Made by a program: the position numbers and the translations under genes. From the NCBI RefSeq assembly GCF_001579045.1, contig NZ_KQ970263.1, forward strand, positions 263,546 through 327,545: DNA of 64,000 nt. Reading direction: 5' to 3'. Of this stretch, positions 48,185-56,899 are shown in pieces; position 1 is the stretch's first letter, and each line of letters opens with the position of its first letter. The notes beneath the pieces were generated by a model, which did no database searches, was not told the DNA's origin, and saw nothing but the letters and a program-made list of their open reading frames with translations. The stretch comes from Streptococcus mitis (GTDB taxonomy: Bacteria > Bacillota > Bacilli > Lactobacillales > Streptococcaceae).

Positions 48185-48622
48185 CTATTTTGATAAAACG
48201 ATGCGATCAGACGCTTCTCTATCCATATCGTCGATAATCATCCGATTGCCATTGATTGCATAATTTTTGACATCATCACCAATAATCATGCGTTGATTTG
48301 CTGCATCAAATGTAACCTGTTTGACTTTCTGATCCCCATCAGTTTCTACCTGTGTCCATGTACCAGTTGTACCAGTCACTACCAAAGTGATACGGTCTCC
48401 TTCATCCTGACCAGTATAAGTTCCATCAATATCGGTCGGTTGAGCCTCGGGCGCATTTTGTGAAGAACTTGTTGCTACCTAGTTTGTATTTTCTGTAGAC
48501 GATGAAGCAGCAGGTTGTGATTGCTGAGTTTGTTGTGTTTGCGCTTGAGCTGCTGGTTGTTGAATCTGTTGAGCTCTTTGTGAACAAGCTACTAAGAGAC
48601 TAAGACTTGCTAAAGAGGTCAA
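48185..48622 (-). pseudogene. Lipoprotein pseudogene with premature amber codon
   Basis: The frame from 48622 to 48185 reads LTSLASLSLLVACSQ, a lipobox followed by Gln/Ala/Thr-rich sequence, then a conserved-looking beta-rich C-terminal domain (DIDGTYTGQDEGDRITLVV...). Two defects: the only candidate start is a TTG (48620-48622) overlapping the folC stop, with no signal-peptide n-region; and TAG at 48479-48481 interrupts the frame at codon 48. The distal 66-residue piece (from a GTG or ATG near 48385) could still be made but would lack export. A related lipoprotein gene follows folC in pneumococcus, as I recall. Confidence 0.72.
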
Positions 48623-49870
48623 TTTATCTGCTCATACCCCAGTATGTGGCTCCGTACTTCTGAGATAAAATAGAGAGACCCTGTAATGAATAACAAGTCC
48701 TTGGTATCGGCTCTTTCTTCAAAACTGCTGATAAATTCTCGGTAAGAGGGAATTACATCGTAACCTGTTACATCTGTTTCAGCCAAAGAACCTTGATAGT
48801 CAAAGCCTGTCACCTTGAGTTCCACCTGAGGCAAATTCTCAGTCAGGTAACCCAACATCCCTTGATAATCCTTCCGTTTTAAGGCTCCAAATAGGATTTG
48901 AGGACGATAACCTTCCTGCTCTTTTTCTTTGATAAACTCCACCAGGCGAGTCAAGGCAGGGAGGTTATGAGCACCGTCCAAGTAAATCTGAGGACGAATA
49001 CGCTCCAAACGGCCAGCCCAATGGGTCTTCTCCAATGCCTGTTTTACAGCTTGCTCATCAACAGCTTCCTTTCCTTCCCTCATAAAGAGAAGAAAAGTTT
49101 GCAACGCCAAGGCCGCATTTTCCTGCTGATAAGCTCCTTCCAAGCCTATTTTCAGCTGCGAAATATTTAGTAAAGAACTTGAAAAATCACCACCCTGCAT
49201 TGAAAAATCCTTACCTGCCTGATAAAGGTCAACAGCTAAAGAGTCTGCTTTTTTCTGACAGACAAGTCTAGCTTCTGGAGGCAATTTCGCAATCACTGCC
49301 TTTTTACCAGCCTTGAAAATACCAGCTTTCTGCTCTGCAATTGCCTCTAGACTATCACCCAAGGTCTCCTGATGATCAAGCCCGATGGAGGTGATGACAA
49401 CAAGCTCTCCAGTTACCACATTGGTCGTGTCAAGTAAGCCGCCAATTCCCACTTCTAATAAAACCAAATCCACCTCTTGCTCCCTAAAGTAGAGAAAAGC
49501 AATCAAGGTCAGCAATTCAAAAAAGGACAACTGGTCATAGGTTTGCAGAAGCATTTTTTTCCATCTCCTTGACCCGATCAGCTAAACGGATAAAGTCTGC
49601 GTCTGCTATAGATTGTCCATTAATGCAGATTCGATCATTGATAGAGATGATATGAGGGGAGGTAAAGGTCGCAACTTTTTTGCCATGTCCCATAAATAAT
49701 TCCCTCATAAAAGCAATGGTAGAACCTTTCCCATTAGTCCCTGTTACGTGGATAATAGGGTAAGACTTCTCAGGATTTCCTAACAAATCCACCGCTTCTT
49801 GCATTCTGTCCAAACCTGACCTAAAATTCAAACCAATCCGACTATGGAGCCATTCTTCTACTTCAAACAT
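48619..49870 (-). pseudogene. folC: Folylpolyglutamate synthase, frameshifted at an A7 run
   Basis: Start ATG at 49868-49870 (MFEVEEWLHSRIGLNF) with AAGGAG 6 nt upstream. P-loop VTGTNGKGSTIAF at about 45-57. The frame runs to a stop at 49535, just past KEMEK, where seven A residues (49554-49560) shift the frame; the +1 frame then continues LLQTYDQLSFFELLTLIAFL to 48619 with GLDHQETLGDS and GRLERIRPQIYLDGAHN. Six A would restore a normal about 417-residue FolC. True loss, sequencing error and slippage are all possible; another folC-like gene (dihydrofolate synthase) usually exists elsewhere in the genome. Confidence 0.85.
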
Positions 49871-49926
49871 ACACATCTCCTTAATTACAGGTTCAATCAA
49901 CTGCCTCAATAAAGTCTCATAACTAA

Positions 49927-49959
49927 CAAAAACGAGGCCAGGATTTTCGTCCCGACCTC
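49927..49959 (-). terminator. Terminator-like hairpin upstream of folC
   Basis: GAGGCCAGGA/TCCCGACCTC imperfect 10-bp stem with minus-strand TTTTTG after it. Confidence 0.6.
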
Positions 49960-49964
49960 TTACC

Positions 49965-50224
49965 TGGTTAGCTAATAACTAGCTACTATGAAGTTAACGT
50001 GGGCTAAAAACATCCACTGGATGTGCCTGCGTTTCTATTTTCTAGCGCAGGGCTAAACACGTCCACAGGACGTTCCAACTCTTCCAATTTCTAGGAGTTG
50101 GGGTAAAAATATCCCCGGACTTACCAGTTCTCTCTTATTTAAAGGAACTGGAGTAAAAATGTTCACTGGATGTGCCTGCGTTTCTATTTTCTAGCGCAGG
50201 GCTAAACACGTCCACTGGACGTGT
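49965..50224. repeat. Tandem array of about five hairpin units
   Basis: Each about 50-bp unit is a stem-loop with a different stem (CCTGCG/CGCAGG, AACTC/GAGTT, CCAGTT/AACTGG, CCTGCG/CGCAGG) and an A/T loop, then a common block close to GGCTAAACACGTCCACTGGA with inverted repeat (ACATCC/GGATGT type). The first and last full units (about 50014-50075, 50164-50224) are nearly identical. It fills the gap between folC and the DUF1292 gene. On the minus strand the common block followed by T residues resembles a weak terminator. Confidence 0.75.
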
Positions 50225-50530
50225 TTACTCCTCCATAAAACTATTGAAGACTTCTTCAATCATGTTCCATTCGTCTTCTGAGTCTTCTGGGATTGGTTGC
50301 AATTCGCCTTCTGTTCCATCTTCGTTTTCGATGAATGAGTAAGCTTGGATTTCAACTTGTCCGTCTTCGTCTTCTTCTGCGTTAACTGGTACTAGAAGAA
50401 CATAGTTTTTACCAAATTCTTCTTTTCCGTCAATGGTCAAAAGGATTTCAAACAAGGTTTCATTTCCTTGCTCATCTACTAGTGTGATTAGTTCACGTTC
50501 TTCGTGGTCGTGGTTATGATCGTGTGACAT
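50225..50530 (-). CDS. DUF1292-family protein (YrzB-like)
   Basis: 101 residues. Begins with a histidine-rich run [13 protein letters not shown] and an acidic rest ([17 protein letters not shown]). DUF1292 proteins often accompany ruvX (yqgF) in an ireB-ruvX-DUF1292 operon, as here (15-nt gap). Function unknown; the His/Asp-rich N-terminus could bind metal. Confidence 0.88.
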   Translation of the reverse strand: MSHDHNHDHEERELITLVDEQGNETLFEILLTIDGKEEFGKNYVLLVPVNAEEDEDGQVEIQAYSFIENEDGTEGELQPIPEDSEDEWNMIEEVFNSFMEE

Positions 50531-50545
50531 AGCCTCTCCTTTATA

Positions 50546-50965
50546 TTAAAATTTTCTATCTAAATAATTTTGTAAAATCAGCTGAGCTGCTAACTTATCA
50601 ATGACTTTCTTGCGCTTATTGCGACTGATATCTGCTTGTTCAATCAACATGCGCTCAGCAGCCACTGTTGTCAAGCGTTCATCTTGATAGTCTACTGGTA
50701 AACCAAAAAGTTCTTCTAGCTTCGCTCCGTATGCTTGACTAGCTTCCACGCGCGGTCCGCTTGTATTGTTCATGTTTTTAGGCAAGCCCACTACAAATCG
50801 TTCCACCTTGTAAGTATCAACCAACTCTTTAACGCGATCAAAACCAAATTGGCCTTGTTCCTCATTGATTTGGATGATTTCAAGCCCTTGAGCTGTAAAA
50901 CCGAGCGGATCGCTAATGGCCACCCCTACCGTTTTTGAACCGACGTCCAATCCCATAATTCTCAT
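50546..50965 (-). CDS. ruvX: Holliday-junction-type nuclease / rRNA maturation protein RuvX (YqgF)
   Basis: 139 residues. RNase H-like fold: [16 protein letters not shown] (first Asp), [14 protein letters not shown], and [13 protein letters not shown]. The family processes pre-16S rRNA and may resolve junctions. 3 nt after the IreB-like gene, so coupled. Confidence 0.92.
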   Translation of the reverse strand: MRIMGLDVGSKTVGVAISDPLGFTAQGLEIIQINEEQGQFGFDRVKELVDTYKVERFVVGLPKNMNNTSGPRVEASQAYGAKLEELFGLPVDYQDERLTTVAAERMLIEQADISRNKRKKVIDKLAAQLILQNYLDRKF

Positions 50966-50968
50966 AGA

Positions 50969-51235
50969 TTACAGATCGACTCCTTGTCCTTTAAGGTAGT
51001 AGCGGACCAATTCCTCAACGATTTCATCACGCTCATACTTACGGATTTGATTTCGTGCATTATTATAACGAGGAACGTAGGCAGGGTCTCCACTCAATAC
51101 GTAGCCTACGATTTGGTTAATTGGGTTGTAGCCCTTATCGTTCAACGAAGCATAGACATCAGTCAAAGTTTCGCTAATTTCTTTTTTATTGGAATCGTCC
51201 AATTTAAAACGTACTGTTTCTTCAGTAAATCCCAT
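50969..51235 (-). CDS. IreB-family regulatory phosphoprotein (UPF0297/DUF965)
   Basis: 88 residues. [20 protein letters not shown] start, [37 protein letters not shown]. The enterococcal IreB is phosphorylated by the Ser/Thr kinase IreK and affects cephalosporin resistance. The streptococcal role is inferred. First gene of the ruvX operon. Confidence 0.92.
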
Positions 51236-51266
51236 TCTAACACCCTCTTTCCTTAGAATAGTACCA

Positions 51267-51295
51267 TTATAGCATAATTCCTTACCTTCTACAAT
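51267..51295 (-). promoter_or_regulatory. Promoter of the ireB-ruvX-DUF1292 operon
   Basis: TTGTAG (51290-51295) and TATAAT (51267-51272) with a 17-bp spacer on the minus strand. Confidence 0.78.
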
Positions 51296-51321
51296 TCAGG
51301 CAGTCTATTTATTTGGATTTT

Positions 51322-51891
51322 CTATTGTTCTGTCGCGCCATTTGCCAATCTGTCTGAAATATATTTGCTTGGTTCATTCTTCAAGAGATTTTCCAAGCCA
51401 ATATTCTTCAAATATTCCAACTGAGAAGCCTTTTTGACATCCAAAACTTGAAAATCAAAACTAGTTGTTGTTTGAAGTTCTGTTGCACTCAATAGTTTAG
51501 TTTCAAGCTTAAATCCTGCTAATTTACGAGCTTCTACGATGGATTCGTCTTTCTCTTCCGCCTCGAGAAGAGCTTTTTGGGTTTCTTCCACTCCATGTTG
51601 GTCAATATAAGTCTTCAACTCATCTGAGACTGGACGCTTTTGTTGAATGGTTAGGTTCAAAAAAGTCTTGTCTTTATAAGTAATGGTTTGGGTTTGCTGG
51701 CTACCATCATCTGACTTGGGCAAGACCAAAGTCTTGGTTACAACTGTATTCTTCTCAGCATTTTCAATAACTGGCAATGCCGACTGAAGCGTATCCTTTT
51801 CTGTTTTTGTAGCTGGTCCAGTTTCTTTTTTCTGTCCGCAACCAACCAGGACAAAAAGGAAAGCTAGACTAATCAGACCAATTTTTTTCAT
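51322..51891 (-). CDS. DUF1307-like lipoprotein
   Basis: 189 residues. Lipoprotein signal with LVGCG (Cys about 18). The mature part contains the YehR/DUF1307-type KQTQTITYKDKTFLNLTIQQK, broken here as TQTITYKDKTFLNL, and a conserved helical segment (KALLEAEEKDESIVEARK). Function unknown. A BOX element lies immediately upstream on the transcript. Confidence 0.78.
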   Translation of the reverse strand: MKKIGLISLAFLFVLVGCGQKKETGPATKTEKDTLQSALPVIENAEKNTVVTKTLVLPKSDDGSQQTQTITYKDKTFLNLTIQQKRPVSDELKTYIDQHGVEETQKALLEAEEKDESIVEARKLAGFKLETKLLSATELQTTTSFDFQVLDVKKASQLEYLKNIGLENLLKNEPSKYISDRLANGATEQ

Positions 51892-51919
51892 TTCTTTCTT
51901 CTTTCTTTTTGAAATTAAT

Positions 51920-52205
51920 ACTCAATGAAAATCAAAGAGCAAACTAGGAAACTAGCCGCAGGCTGCTCAAAGCACAGCTTTGAGGTTGCAGATAAAACTG
52001 ACGAAGTCAGCTCAAAACACTGTTTTGATGTTGTGGATAGAACTGACGAAGTCAGCTCAAAACACTGTTTTGAGGTTGTGGATAGAACTGACGAAGTCAG
52101 CTCAAAACACTGTTTTGAGGTTGCAGATAGAACTGACGAAGTCAGTAACATATACATACGGCAAAGCGACGTTGACGCGGTTTAAAGAGATTTTTGAAGA
52201 GTATA
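51920..52205. repeat. BOX element with four boxB units
   Basis: boxA (51920 to about 51978), boxB-type repeats with 45-bp period (CTGACGAAGTCAG at 51998, 52043, 52088, 52133), and boxC (about 52148-52205, GGCAAAGCGACGTTGACG, ending TTTGAAGAGTAT). The overlapping frames on both strands are repeat artefacts. Confidence 0.95.
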
Positions 52206-52239
52206 AAATAAGACTGGGAATTGCTCCCAGCCTTGATGT

Positions 52240-52638
52240 TTATAGAGCTGCACGCAAACGTGCTTCTGCATTTTCTACATTACGGACAGAGCGTGGTAGG
52301 AAAGCACGAATATCGTCTTCCTTGTAGCCAACTTGCAGGCGTTTTTCATCTACAAGGATTGGGCTCTTTAAAATTCTCGGTGTTTCCATAATCAGATTGA
52401 GGACTTCATTTACACTCAAATCTTCAATATCCACTCCAAGGGCTTTGGCATAGCGATTTTTAGATGAAACGATGCTGGCTATTCCGTTATCTGTTTTGGT
52501 TAGAATATCCAGTAATTCTTCTCTCGTAATTCCTTCTTTACCAAGGTTTTGTTCTTTATAACTTAACTGGTGGGCATTGAGCCAGGTTTTTGCTTTTTTA
52601 CAACTAGTACAACTTGAGACTGTATAAATTTTAATCAT
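52240..52638 (-). CDS. spxA2: Spx-family transcriptional regulator
   Basis: 132 residues. N-terminal C10-T-S-C13 redox switch, ArsC-like thioredoxin fold, LVDEKRLQVGYKEDDIRAFLPR. Spx proteins bind the alpha-CTD and redirect RNA polymerase under oxidative/cell-wall stress; SpxA1 and SpxA2 also restrain competence. Position matches the pneumococcal paralogue I know as SpxA2, so the symbol is by position. -10 TATAAT at 52680-52685. Confidence 0.85.
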   Translation of the reverse strand: MIKIYTVSSCTSCKKAKTWLNAHQLSYKEQNLGKEGITREELLDILTKTDNGIASIVSSKNRYAKALGVDIEDLSVNEVLNLIMETPRILKSPILVDEKRLQVGYKEDDIRAFLPRSVRNVENAEARLRAAL

Positions 52639-52773
52639 GTACCTACCCCTTTCGCTACATGTTACTATCAGTTTAGTCTATTATACCATAAAAAACATCC
52701 GACTTGCGACCTATTTTTAAATTTTTTTGACTTTTTTCGTCATTTTCGTACTTTTTTCTTGACAAAATGAAAT

Positions 52774-55434
52774 TTACAGCCATTCTTGATATTTCTTGAT
52801 ATAAATTTTTTTCACAATTGTCACACTAATCATATACAAAATAATGATGAAAAGTAAAAAGATGAAATAAATCGGTTTTAAAGGAGTTAGATGAAGTAGG
52901 ATTGCGAGTGGACTGTAGGGAAGGAAGGTCACAAAGGCTGCAGCCAATAAGGTTGTCACAAGGACTAGCCAAGCCGGACGACTTTGTAAAAAGGGAATTT
53001 TGGCTGAGCGCAGCATATGGATAACCATGGTCTGTGACCACATGGACTCGATAAACCAACCTGTCTGAAACAAGACAATAAATCCTACGGCAGACTCCGC
53101 TCCATGGACATAGGCTTGACCTGTCGTCATGGGTACAATGATAAAATAGAGCAAAATAAAGGTCAAAATATCAAAGGCAGAAGAGATAGGCCCCATCCAA
53201 ACCATGAAACGTGTGATGGACTTAGCTTCCCAGGTATGCGGATTTCTCAAAAAATCTTTATCCACCTTGTCAAAAGGCAAGGCAATACAAGACAAATCAT
53301 AGACTAGATTTAAGATAATCAAATGGACTGGTGCCATTGGTAAAAATGGCAAAAAGATTCCAGAGACCAATAGGGATAAGATATTTCCAAAATTAGAACT
53401 CACTGTCATTTTGATATATTTAGTCATATTGGCATAGACCTTACGCCCTTCAACAAGTCCTTTTTCCAGCACCATGAGATCCTTATCAAGTAGGATAACA
53501 TCAGCTGTTTCTTTGGCAATATCTACTGCTGTATCAACAGAAATTCCCACATCTGCGACTTTCATAGAAGGAGCATCATTGATCCCATCTCCCATATAGC
53601 CGACAGCATGACCATTAGCCTTAAATTGCAAAATAATCCTTGCTTTTTGGTCAGGAGAAAGTTTGGCGAAGACGGTTACCTCCTCCACGGCTTGAGCCAA
53701 TTCTTGATCACTCATCTGATCAATTTCAGATCCTAACAACATCTGATTGATATCCAAACCAACCTTTTCACAGACTGCTTGGGTAACTTTTTCGTTGTCT
53801 CCCGTCAAAATCTTTGTTTGAACCCCATGCTCTAACAGAGCCTTAATTGCTGGTGCTGCAGATGGTTTAGGAGGATCTAGGAAGGCTAAATAACCCGTTA
53901 GAATCATATCCCCTTCGTCATCAACTGTATAGGCATGACCTTCCCTCAAACCTGACTTATAAGCCACTCCCAAGACACGCAAACCTTGTTGATTTAGTTG
54001 TCGGACTTCTGCTAAAATTTCTTCTCTAATAGCATCTGTCAAGGGAGTAATCACTCCTTGGTATTCCGCATGACTGGAAATCGTCAACATTTCCTCAAGG
54101 GCTCCCTTAGTTACCAAACTAACCACTTCGTGTTCATCCTTAACAATAACACTCATCCGTCTACGTTCAAAATCAAAAGGAAGCTCATCTATTTTTTGAA
54201 AAGTTTGAGCCAGATTTTGCAAGAGGGCGTGTTCTTTTGCTTCCTTTTCAGTCCGTTTGATGATAGCTCTGTCCATCAAATTTTTCAAGCCCGTTTGAAA
54301 ATAAGAATTGAGATAAGCTCGTCTCAAGACGGTCAAATCCAAGCGTCCGTGGATGTCCAAGGGATATTCAAGGACAATTTCGTCTTGGGTTAGAGTTCCT
54401 GTCTTATCTGTACACAAAATATCAATCGCCCCTAAGTCCTGTATGGCATTGAGTTTCTTGATAACCACTTTTTCCTTGGCCATAATGATGGAGCCTTTTG
54501 CTAGACTGGCCGTGATAATCATAGGAAGCATCTCAGGTGTCAATCCAACACCAACACTCAAAGCAAATACGCCAGCTTCTAACCAGTCGCCATCTGTTAA
54601 ACCATTGGACAAGAAAACGATGGGCACCATGACCAGCATCAAACGAATCAAGAGCCACGAAATACTATTCATCTCCCGTTCAAACGAAGTAGGCTCATCA
54701 TAGGTGTTCAAAGTCTGCTCAATGGCCCCCATCATGGTATCATCACCAACTGCTAAAACCACGGCCTTGGCACTACCAGACAAGACATTGGTTCCCATAA
54801 AGGCGAGCGCTTCTGCTTCTAGCAGACTATCAGATTGTTGAACTGTTGCCTTGGTCAAGGCCAATTTTTCAACCGATTCACTTTCACCTGTCAAGCCCGA
54901 CTGTTGTACAAAGAAATCGCGCGACTCAAATAAAAGAAGATCTGCTGGAATCATGTCTCCAGCGCTTAATTTAACCACGTCACCCACTACCAAATCATCG
55001 ATAGGTACTTCTTGAATTTCTCCTTGACGAATGACAGTCGCTGTGTTGACAATCATTTTTGATAGATTGGTCGCAGCCTTATCACTACGGAGTTCTTGGA
55101 CAAAGCGTATGCCACCAGAAATGAGGACTAGGACAACGATGATAATAGAAGTCGTCGGATCTTCTTGACCTGGTTTTGCCAACCAGACATTGGTCACCAA
55201 GGAAATCACGGCGATAACCAGCAAGATGATTGTAAAAGGATTGATAATGGATTCGTAAATCTTTTTGAGGATACTGTCTTCTTGACCCTTTGTGATGGTA
55301 TTTTCGCCATAGAGGTCACGATTTTTTTCGACCTGCTCCTCTGTCAAACCGTTTAAACTGGTATGATAAAAAGTTAGACTCTCGTCTAAAGGGATTTGAA
55401 TAGCTGTTGCTAATCTTTCTTTTGTAGTTTTCAT
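52774..55434 (-). CDS. mgtA: Mg2+-transporting P-type ATPase (MgtA/MgtB type)
   Basis: 886 residues. P-type core: ICTDKTGTLTQ phosphorylation Asp, KGALEEML nucleotide site, TGDNEKVT, GDGINDAPSM hinge. Ten transmembrane segments, with M4 containing PEMLPMIITASL, in the P3B subfamily pattern. It imports Mg2+ (coupled to ATP). Preceded by an M-box riboswitch (55640-55790) and an acidic leader ORF (55488-55559), so expression should rise when Mg2+ is low. AGGAG ribosome site at 55440. Confidence 0.93.
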   Translation of the reverse strand: MKTTKERLATAIQIPLDESLTFYHTSLNGLTEEQVEKNRDLYGENTITKGQEDSILKKIYESIINPFTIILLVIAVISLVTNVWLAKPGQEDPTTSIIIVVLVLISGGIRFVQELRSDKAATNLSKMIVNTATVIRQGEIQEVPIDDLVVGDVVKLSAGDMIPADLLLFESRDFFVQQSGLTGESESVEKLALTKATVQQSDSLLEAEALAFMGTNVLSGSAKAVVLAVGDDTMMGAIEQTLNTYDEPTSFEREMNSISWLLIRLMLVMVPIVFLSNGLTDGDWLEAGVFALSVGVGLTPEMLPMIITASLAKGSIIMAKEKVVIKKLNAIQDLGAIDILCTDKTGTLTQDEIVLEYPLDIHGRLDLTVLRRAYLNSYFQTGLKNLMDRAIIKRTEKEAKEHALLQNLAQTFQKIDELPFDFERRRMSVIVKDEHEVVSLVTKGALEEMLTISSHAEYQGVITPLTDAIREEILAEVRQLNQQGLRVLGVAYKSGLREGHAYTVDDEGDMILTGYLAFLDPPKPSAAPAIKALLEHGVQTKILTGDNEKVTQAVCEKVGLDINQMLLGSEIDQMSDQELAQAVEEVTVFAKLSPDQKARIILQFKANGHAVGYMGDGINDAPSMKVADVGISVDTAVDIAKETADVILLDKDLMVLEKGLVEGRKVYANMTKYIKMTVSSNFGNILSLLVSGIFLPFLPMAPVHLIILNLVYDLSCIALPFDKVDKDFLRNPHTWEAKSITRFMVWMGPISSAFDILTFILLYFIIVPMTTGQAYVHGAESAVGFIVLFQTGWFIESMWSQTMVIHMLRSAKIPFLQSRPAWLVLVTTLLAAAFVTFLPYSPLAILLHLTPLKPIYFIFLLFIIILYMISVTIVKKIYIKKYQEWL

Positions 55435-55466
55435 TGGTTTCTCCTATCTGTATAAATGATGTGTTT

Positions 55467-55530
55467 CATACACAGAGACCAATCACTTTATAAGGGCAGA
55501 ACGACACAAATCAGCGATTGGCTGTGTATG
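55467..55530 (-). promoter_or_regulatory. Long stem-loop spanning the leader ORF end and the mgtA ribosome site region
   Basis: Arm 55516-55530 (CATACACAGCCAATC on the minus strand) pairs with 55467-55484 (GATTGG-TCT-CTGTGTATG), 15 bp with a 3-nt bulge. Ribosomes on the leader ORF would melt it. It closes 30 nt before the mgtA start. Confidence 0.65.
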
Positions 55531-55559
55531 TGCGGTTCCGGATGGTCGTCAATTTGCAT
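55488..55559 (-). CDS. Acidic/proline leader peptide of mgtA
   Basis: 23 codons from ATG 55557-55559 (AAAGGAGACAGACG ahead) to TAA 55488-55490. The N-terminus has DDHPEP at residues 4-9. Acidic-proline beginnings make ribosomes unstable when Mg2+ is low, as shown for E. coli MgtL (ribosome drop-off). Its end overlaps one arm of a 15-bp stem. Confidence 0.65.
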   Translation of the reverse strand: MQIDDHPEPHIHSQSLICVVLPL

Positions 55560-55590
55560 CGTCTGTCTCCTTTCTTTGATTTAAACAGTA

Positions 55591-55618
55591 GAAAATCCCA
55601 CCATAAAATGGCAGGATT
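55591..55618 (-). terminator. Riboswitch-type terminator before the mgtA leader ORF
   Basis: 11-bp stem (AATCCTGCCAT / ATGGTGGGATT, two G-U) with a 3-nt loop and TTTTC; follows the M-box aptamer and precedes the leader ORF. Confidence 0.75.
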
Positions 55619-55639
55619 AAAAAACTAATTATCTGTTTT

Positions 55640-55790
55640 TTCGTTCAAGCTTTAACTCCACAGGGCAATGAAATGAGCTTAGTCTTGGCCTTCGCGACCA
55701 GGACTGTTGACCAACGAGTAGTGTCTCCACTGCTTTGCGGTAGTCATCCGTATCCCTATGGTAGCCTCACCTACCGTTTTCGTCTTTCAG
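55640..55790 (-). promoter_or_regulatory. M-box (ykoK) magnesium riboswitch
   Basis: Conserved M-box core is readable in order: GGTAGGTGAGGCTACC, GGATACGGATGACTACC, GGTCAACAGTCC and, near the 3' end, GTGGAGTTAAAGCTT. With Mg2+ bound the aptamer favours the terminator at 55591-55618. It sits upstream of a Mg2+ ATPase. Confidence 0.82.
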
Positions 55791-55817
55791 TATAAACCTT
55801 TAAAATTTAAAAGTCAA
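55789..55817 (-). promoter_or_regulatory. Promoter of the M-box/mgtA transcript
   Basis: TTGACT (55812-55817) and TATACT (55789-55794) with 17-bp spacing on the minus strand. Confidence 0.82.
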
Positions 55818-55837
55818 TCATTTGAGTTGTTTGACTC

Positions 55838-56899
55838 TTAAATGACTATCAACTCTTTTGGAGCTAGGGTCAACAATTCACAACCTGTCTCTGTAATCAG
55901 GATATCATCCTCGATACGAACACCATATTTACCTTCGATGTAGATACCTGGTTCATCGGTCAATGCCATACCTGCCTTAATAGTTTCTGTAGAAGTCTGG
56001 CTAAAGTATGGTTCCTCATGAATATCCAGTCCAATACCGTGTCCAATACCGTGGGTAAAGTAGTCGCCATAGCCTGCCTCGATGATAATATCACGAGGGA
56101 TTTTGTCAAAGTCACGGAAACCTAATCCTGCCTTAGCCTGATCAATCAAGGCTTGGTTAGCTTTTAGAACTGTATTGTAAATCTCTGCTTGCTCGTCGCT
56201 GACATGCCCCAAGTAGATAGTTCGTGTCATATCACTGACATAGTGGTCGTAGAGGCATCCAAAGTCCATTGTAATGGCTTCTCCTAGCTCCACTGGTTTG
56301 TGCATAGGATGGGCATGGGGTTTGGAAGAGTTGATACCGCTAGCTAGAATGGTGTCAAAAGACAAGCCAGATGCTCCCAACTCACGCATGCGGAAGTCAA
56401 GGAAGTTGGCAATCTCAATTTCAGTCTTTCCTGGCTTAATAAAGTCAAGCGCATCGCGGAAAGCTTGGTCTGAGATAGAACAAGCCTTGCGAATCGCTGC
56501 AATCTCCGCTTCATCCTTAATCATTCGAAGACCTTCAACAAACTGAGTCTGTGGAAGCAAGTCAATTCCTTCAAAGGTAGCCTGCATACGATGATAATAA
56601 GACACTGAAATCTCATCCTCAAAACCGATTCGAGACAAGCCCATATCCTTGACAATTCCTGCAATGACAGCCAATTCATCGCGATCTGCTACGATTTCAA
56701 AACCACTGGTTTCTTGCTTGGCTGCAATGATATAGCGAGAGTCTGTCACCAAGACCTGACGGTCACGGCTGATGAATACTGTTCCGTTTGAACCCCAAAA
56801 ACCAGTCAAATAATAGACGTTTTTAAGGTTATTGATGATGATGCCATCTAGTTCTTTTTCTTGCATTTTAGCTAGAAATGCTTGTACACGTTTATTCAT
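55838..56899 (-). CDS. pepP: Xaa-Pro peptidase (M24 family)
   Basis: 353 residues. N-terminal creatinase-like domain (about 1-125) and catalytic pita-bread domain with metal ligands: D in TMDFGCLY, D in [11 protein letters not shown] in [15 protein letters not shown] in LTDEPGIY, E in [13 protein letters not shown]. Removes N-terminal residues before proline. Overlaps uvrA by 8 nt. Confidence 0.92.
   Translation of the reverse strand: MNKRVQAFLAKMQEKELDGIIINNLKNVYYLTGFWGSNGTVFISRDRQVLVTDSRYIIAAKQETSGFEIVADRDELAVIAGIVKDMGLSRIGFEDEISVSYYHRMQATFEGIDLLPQTQFVEGLRMIKDEAEIAAIRKACSISDQAFRDALDFIKPGKTEIEIANFLDFRMRELGASGLSFDTILASGINSSKPHAHPMHKPVELGEAITMDFGCLYDHYVSDMTRTIYLGHVSDEQAEIYNTVLKANQALIDQAKAGLGFRDFDKIPRDIIIEAGYGDYFTHGIGHGIGLDIHEEPYFSQTSTETIKAGMALTDEPGIYIEGKYGVRIEDDILITETGCELLTLAPKELIVI

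Noticed and set aside
51915-52327. Open frames of 80-115 codons on both strands
   Set aside because: They are made of BOX repeats; residues repeat with the 45-bp period and there are no ribosome sites.
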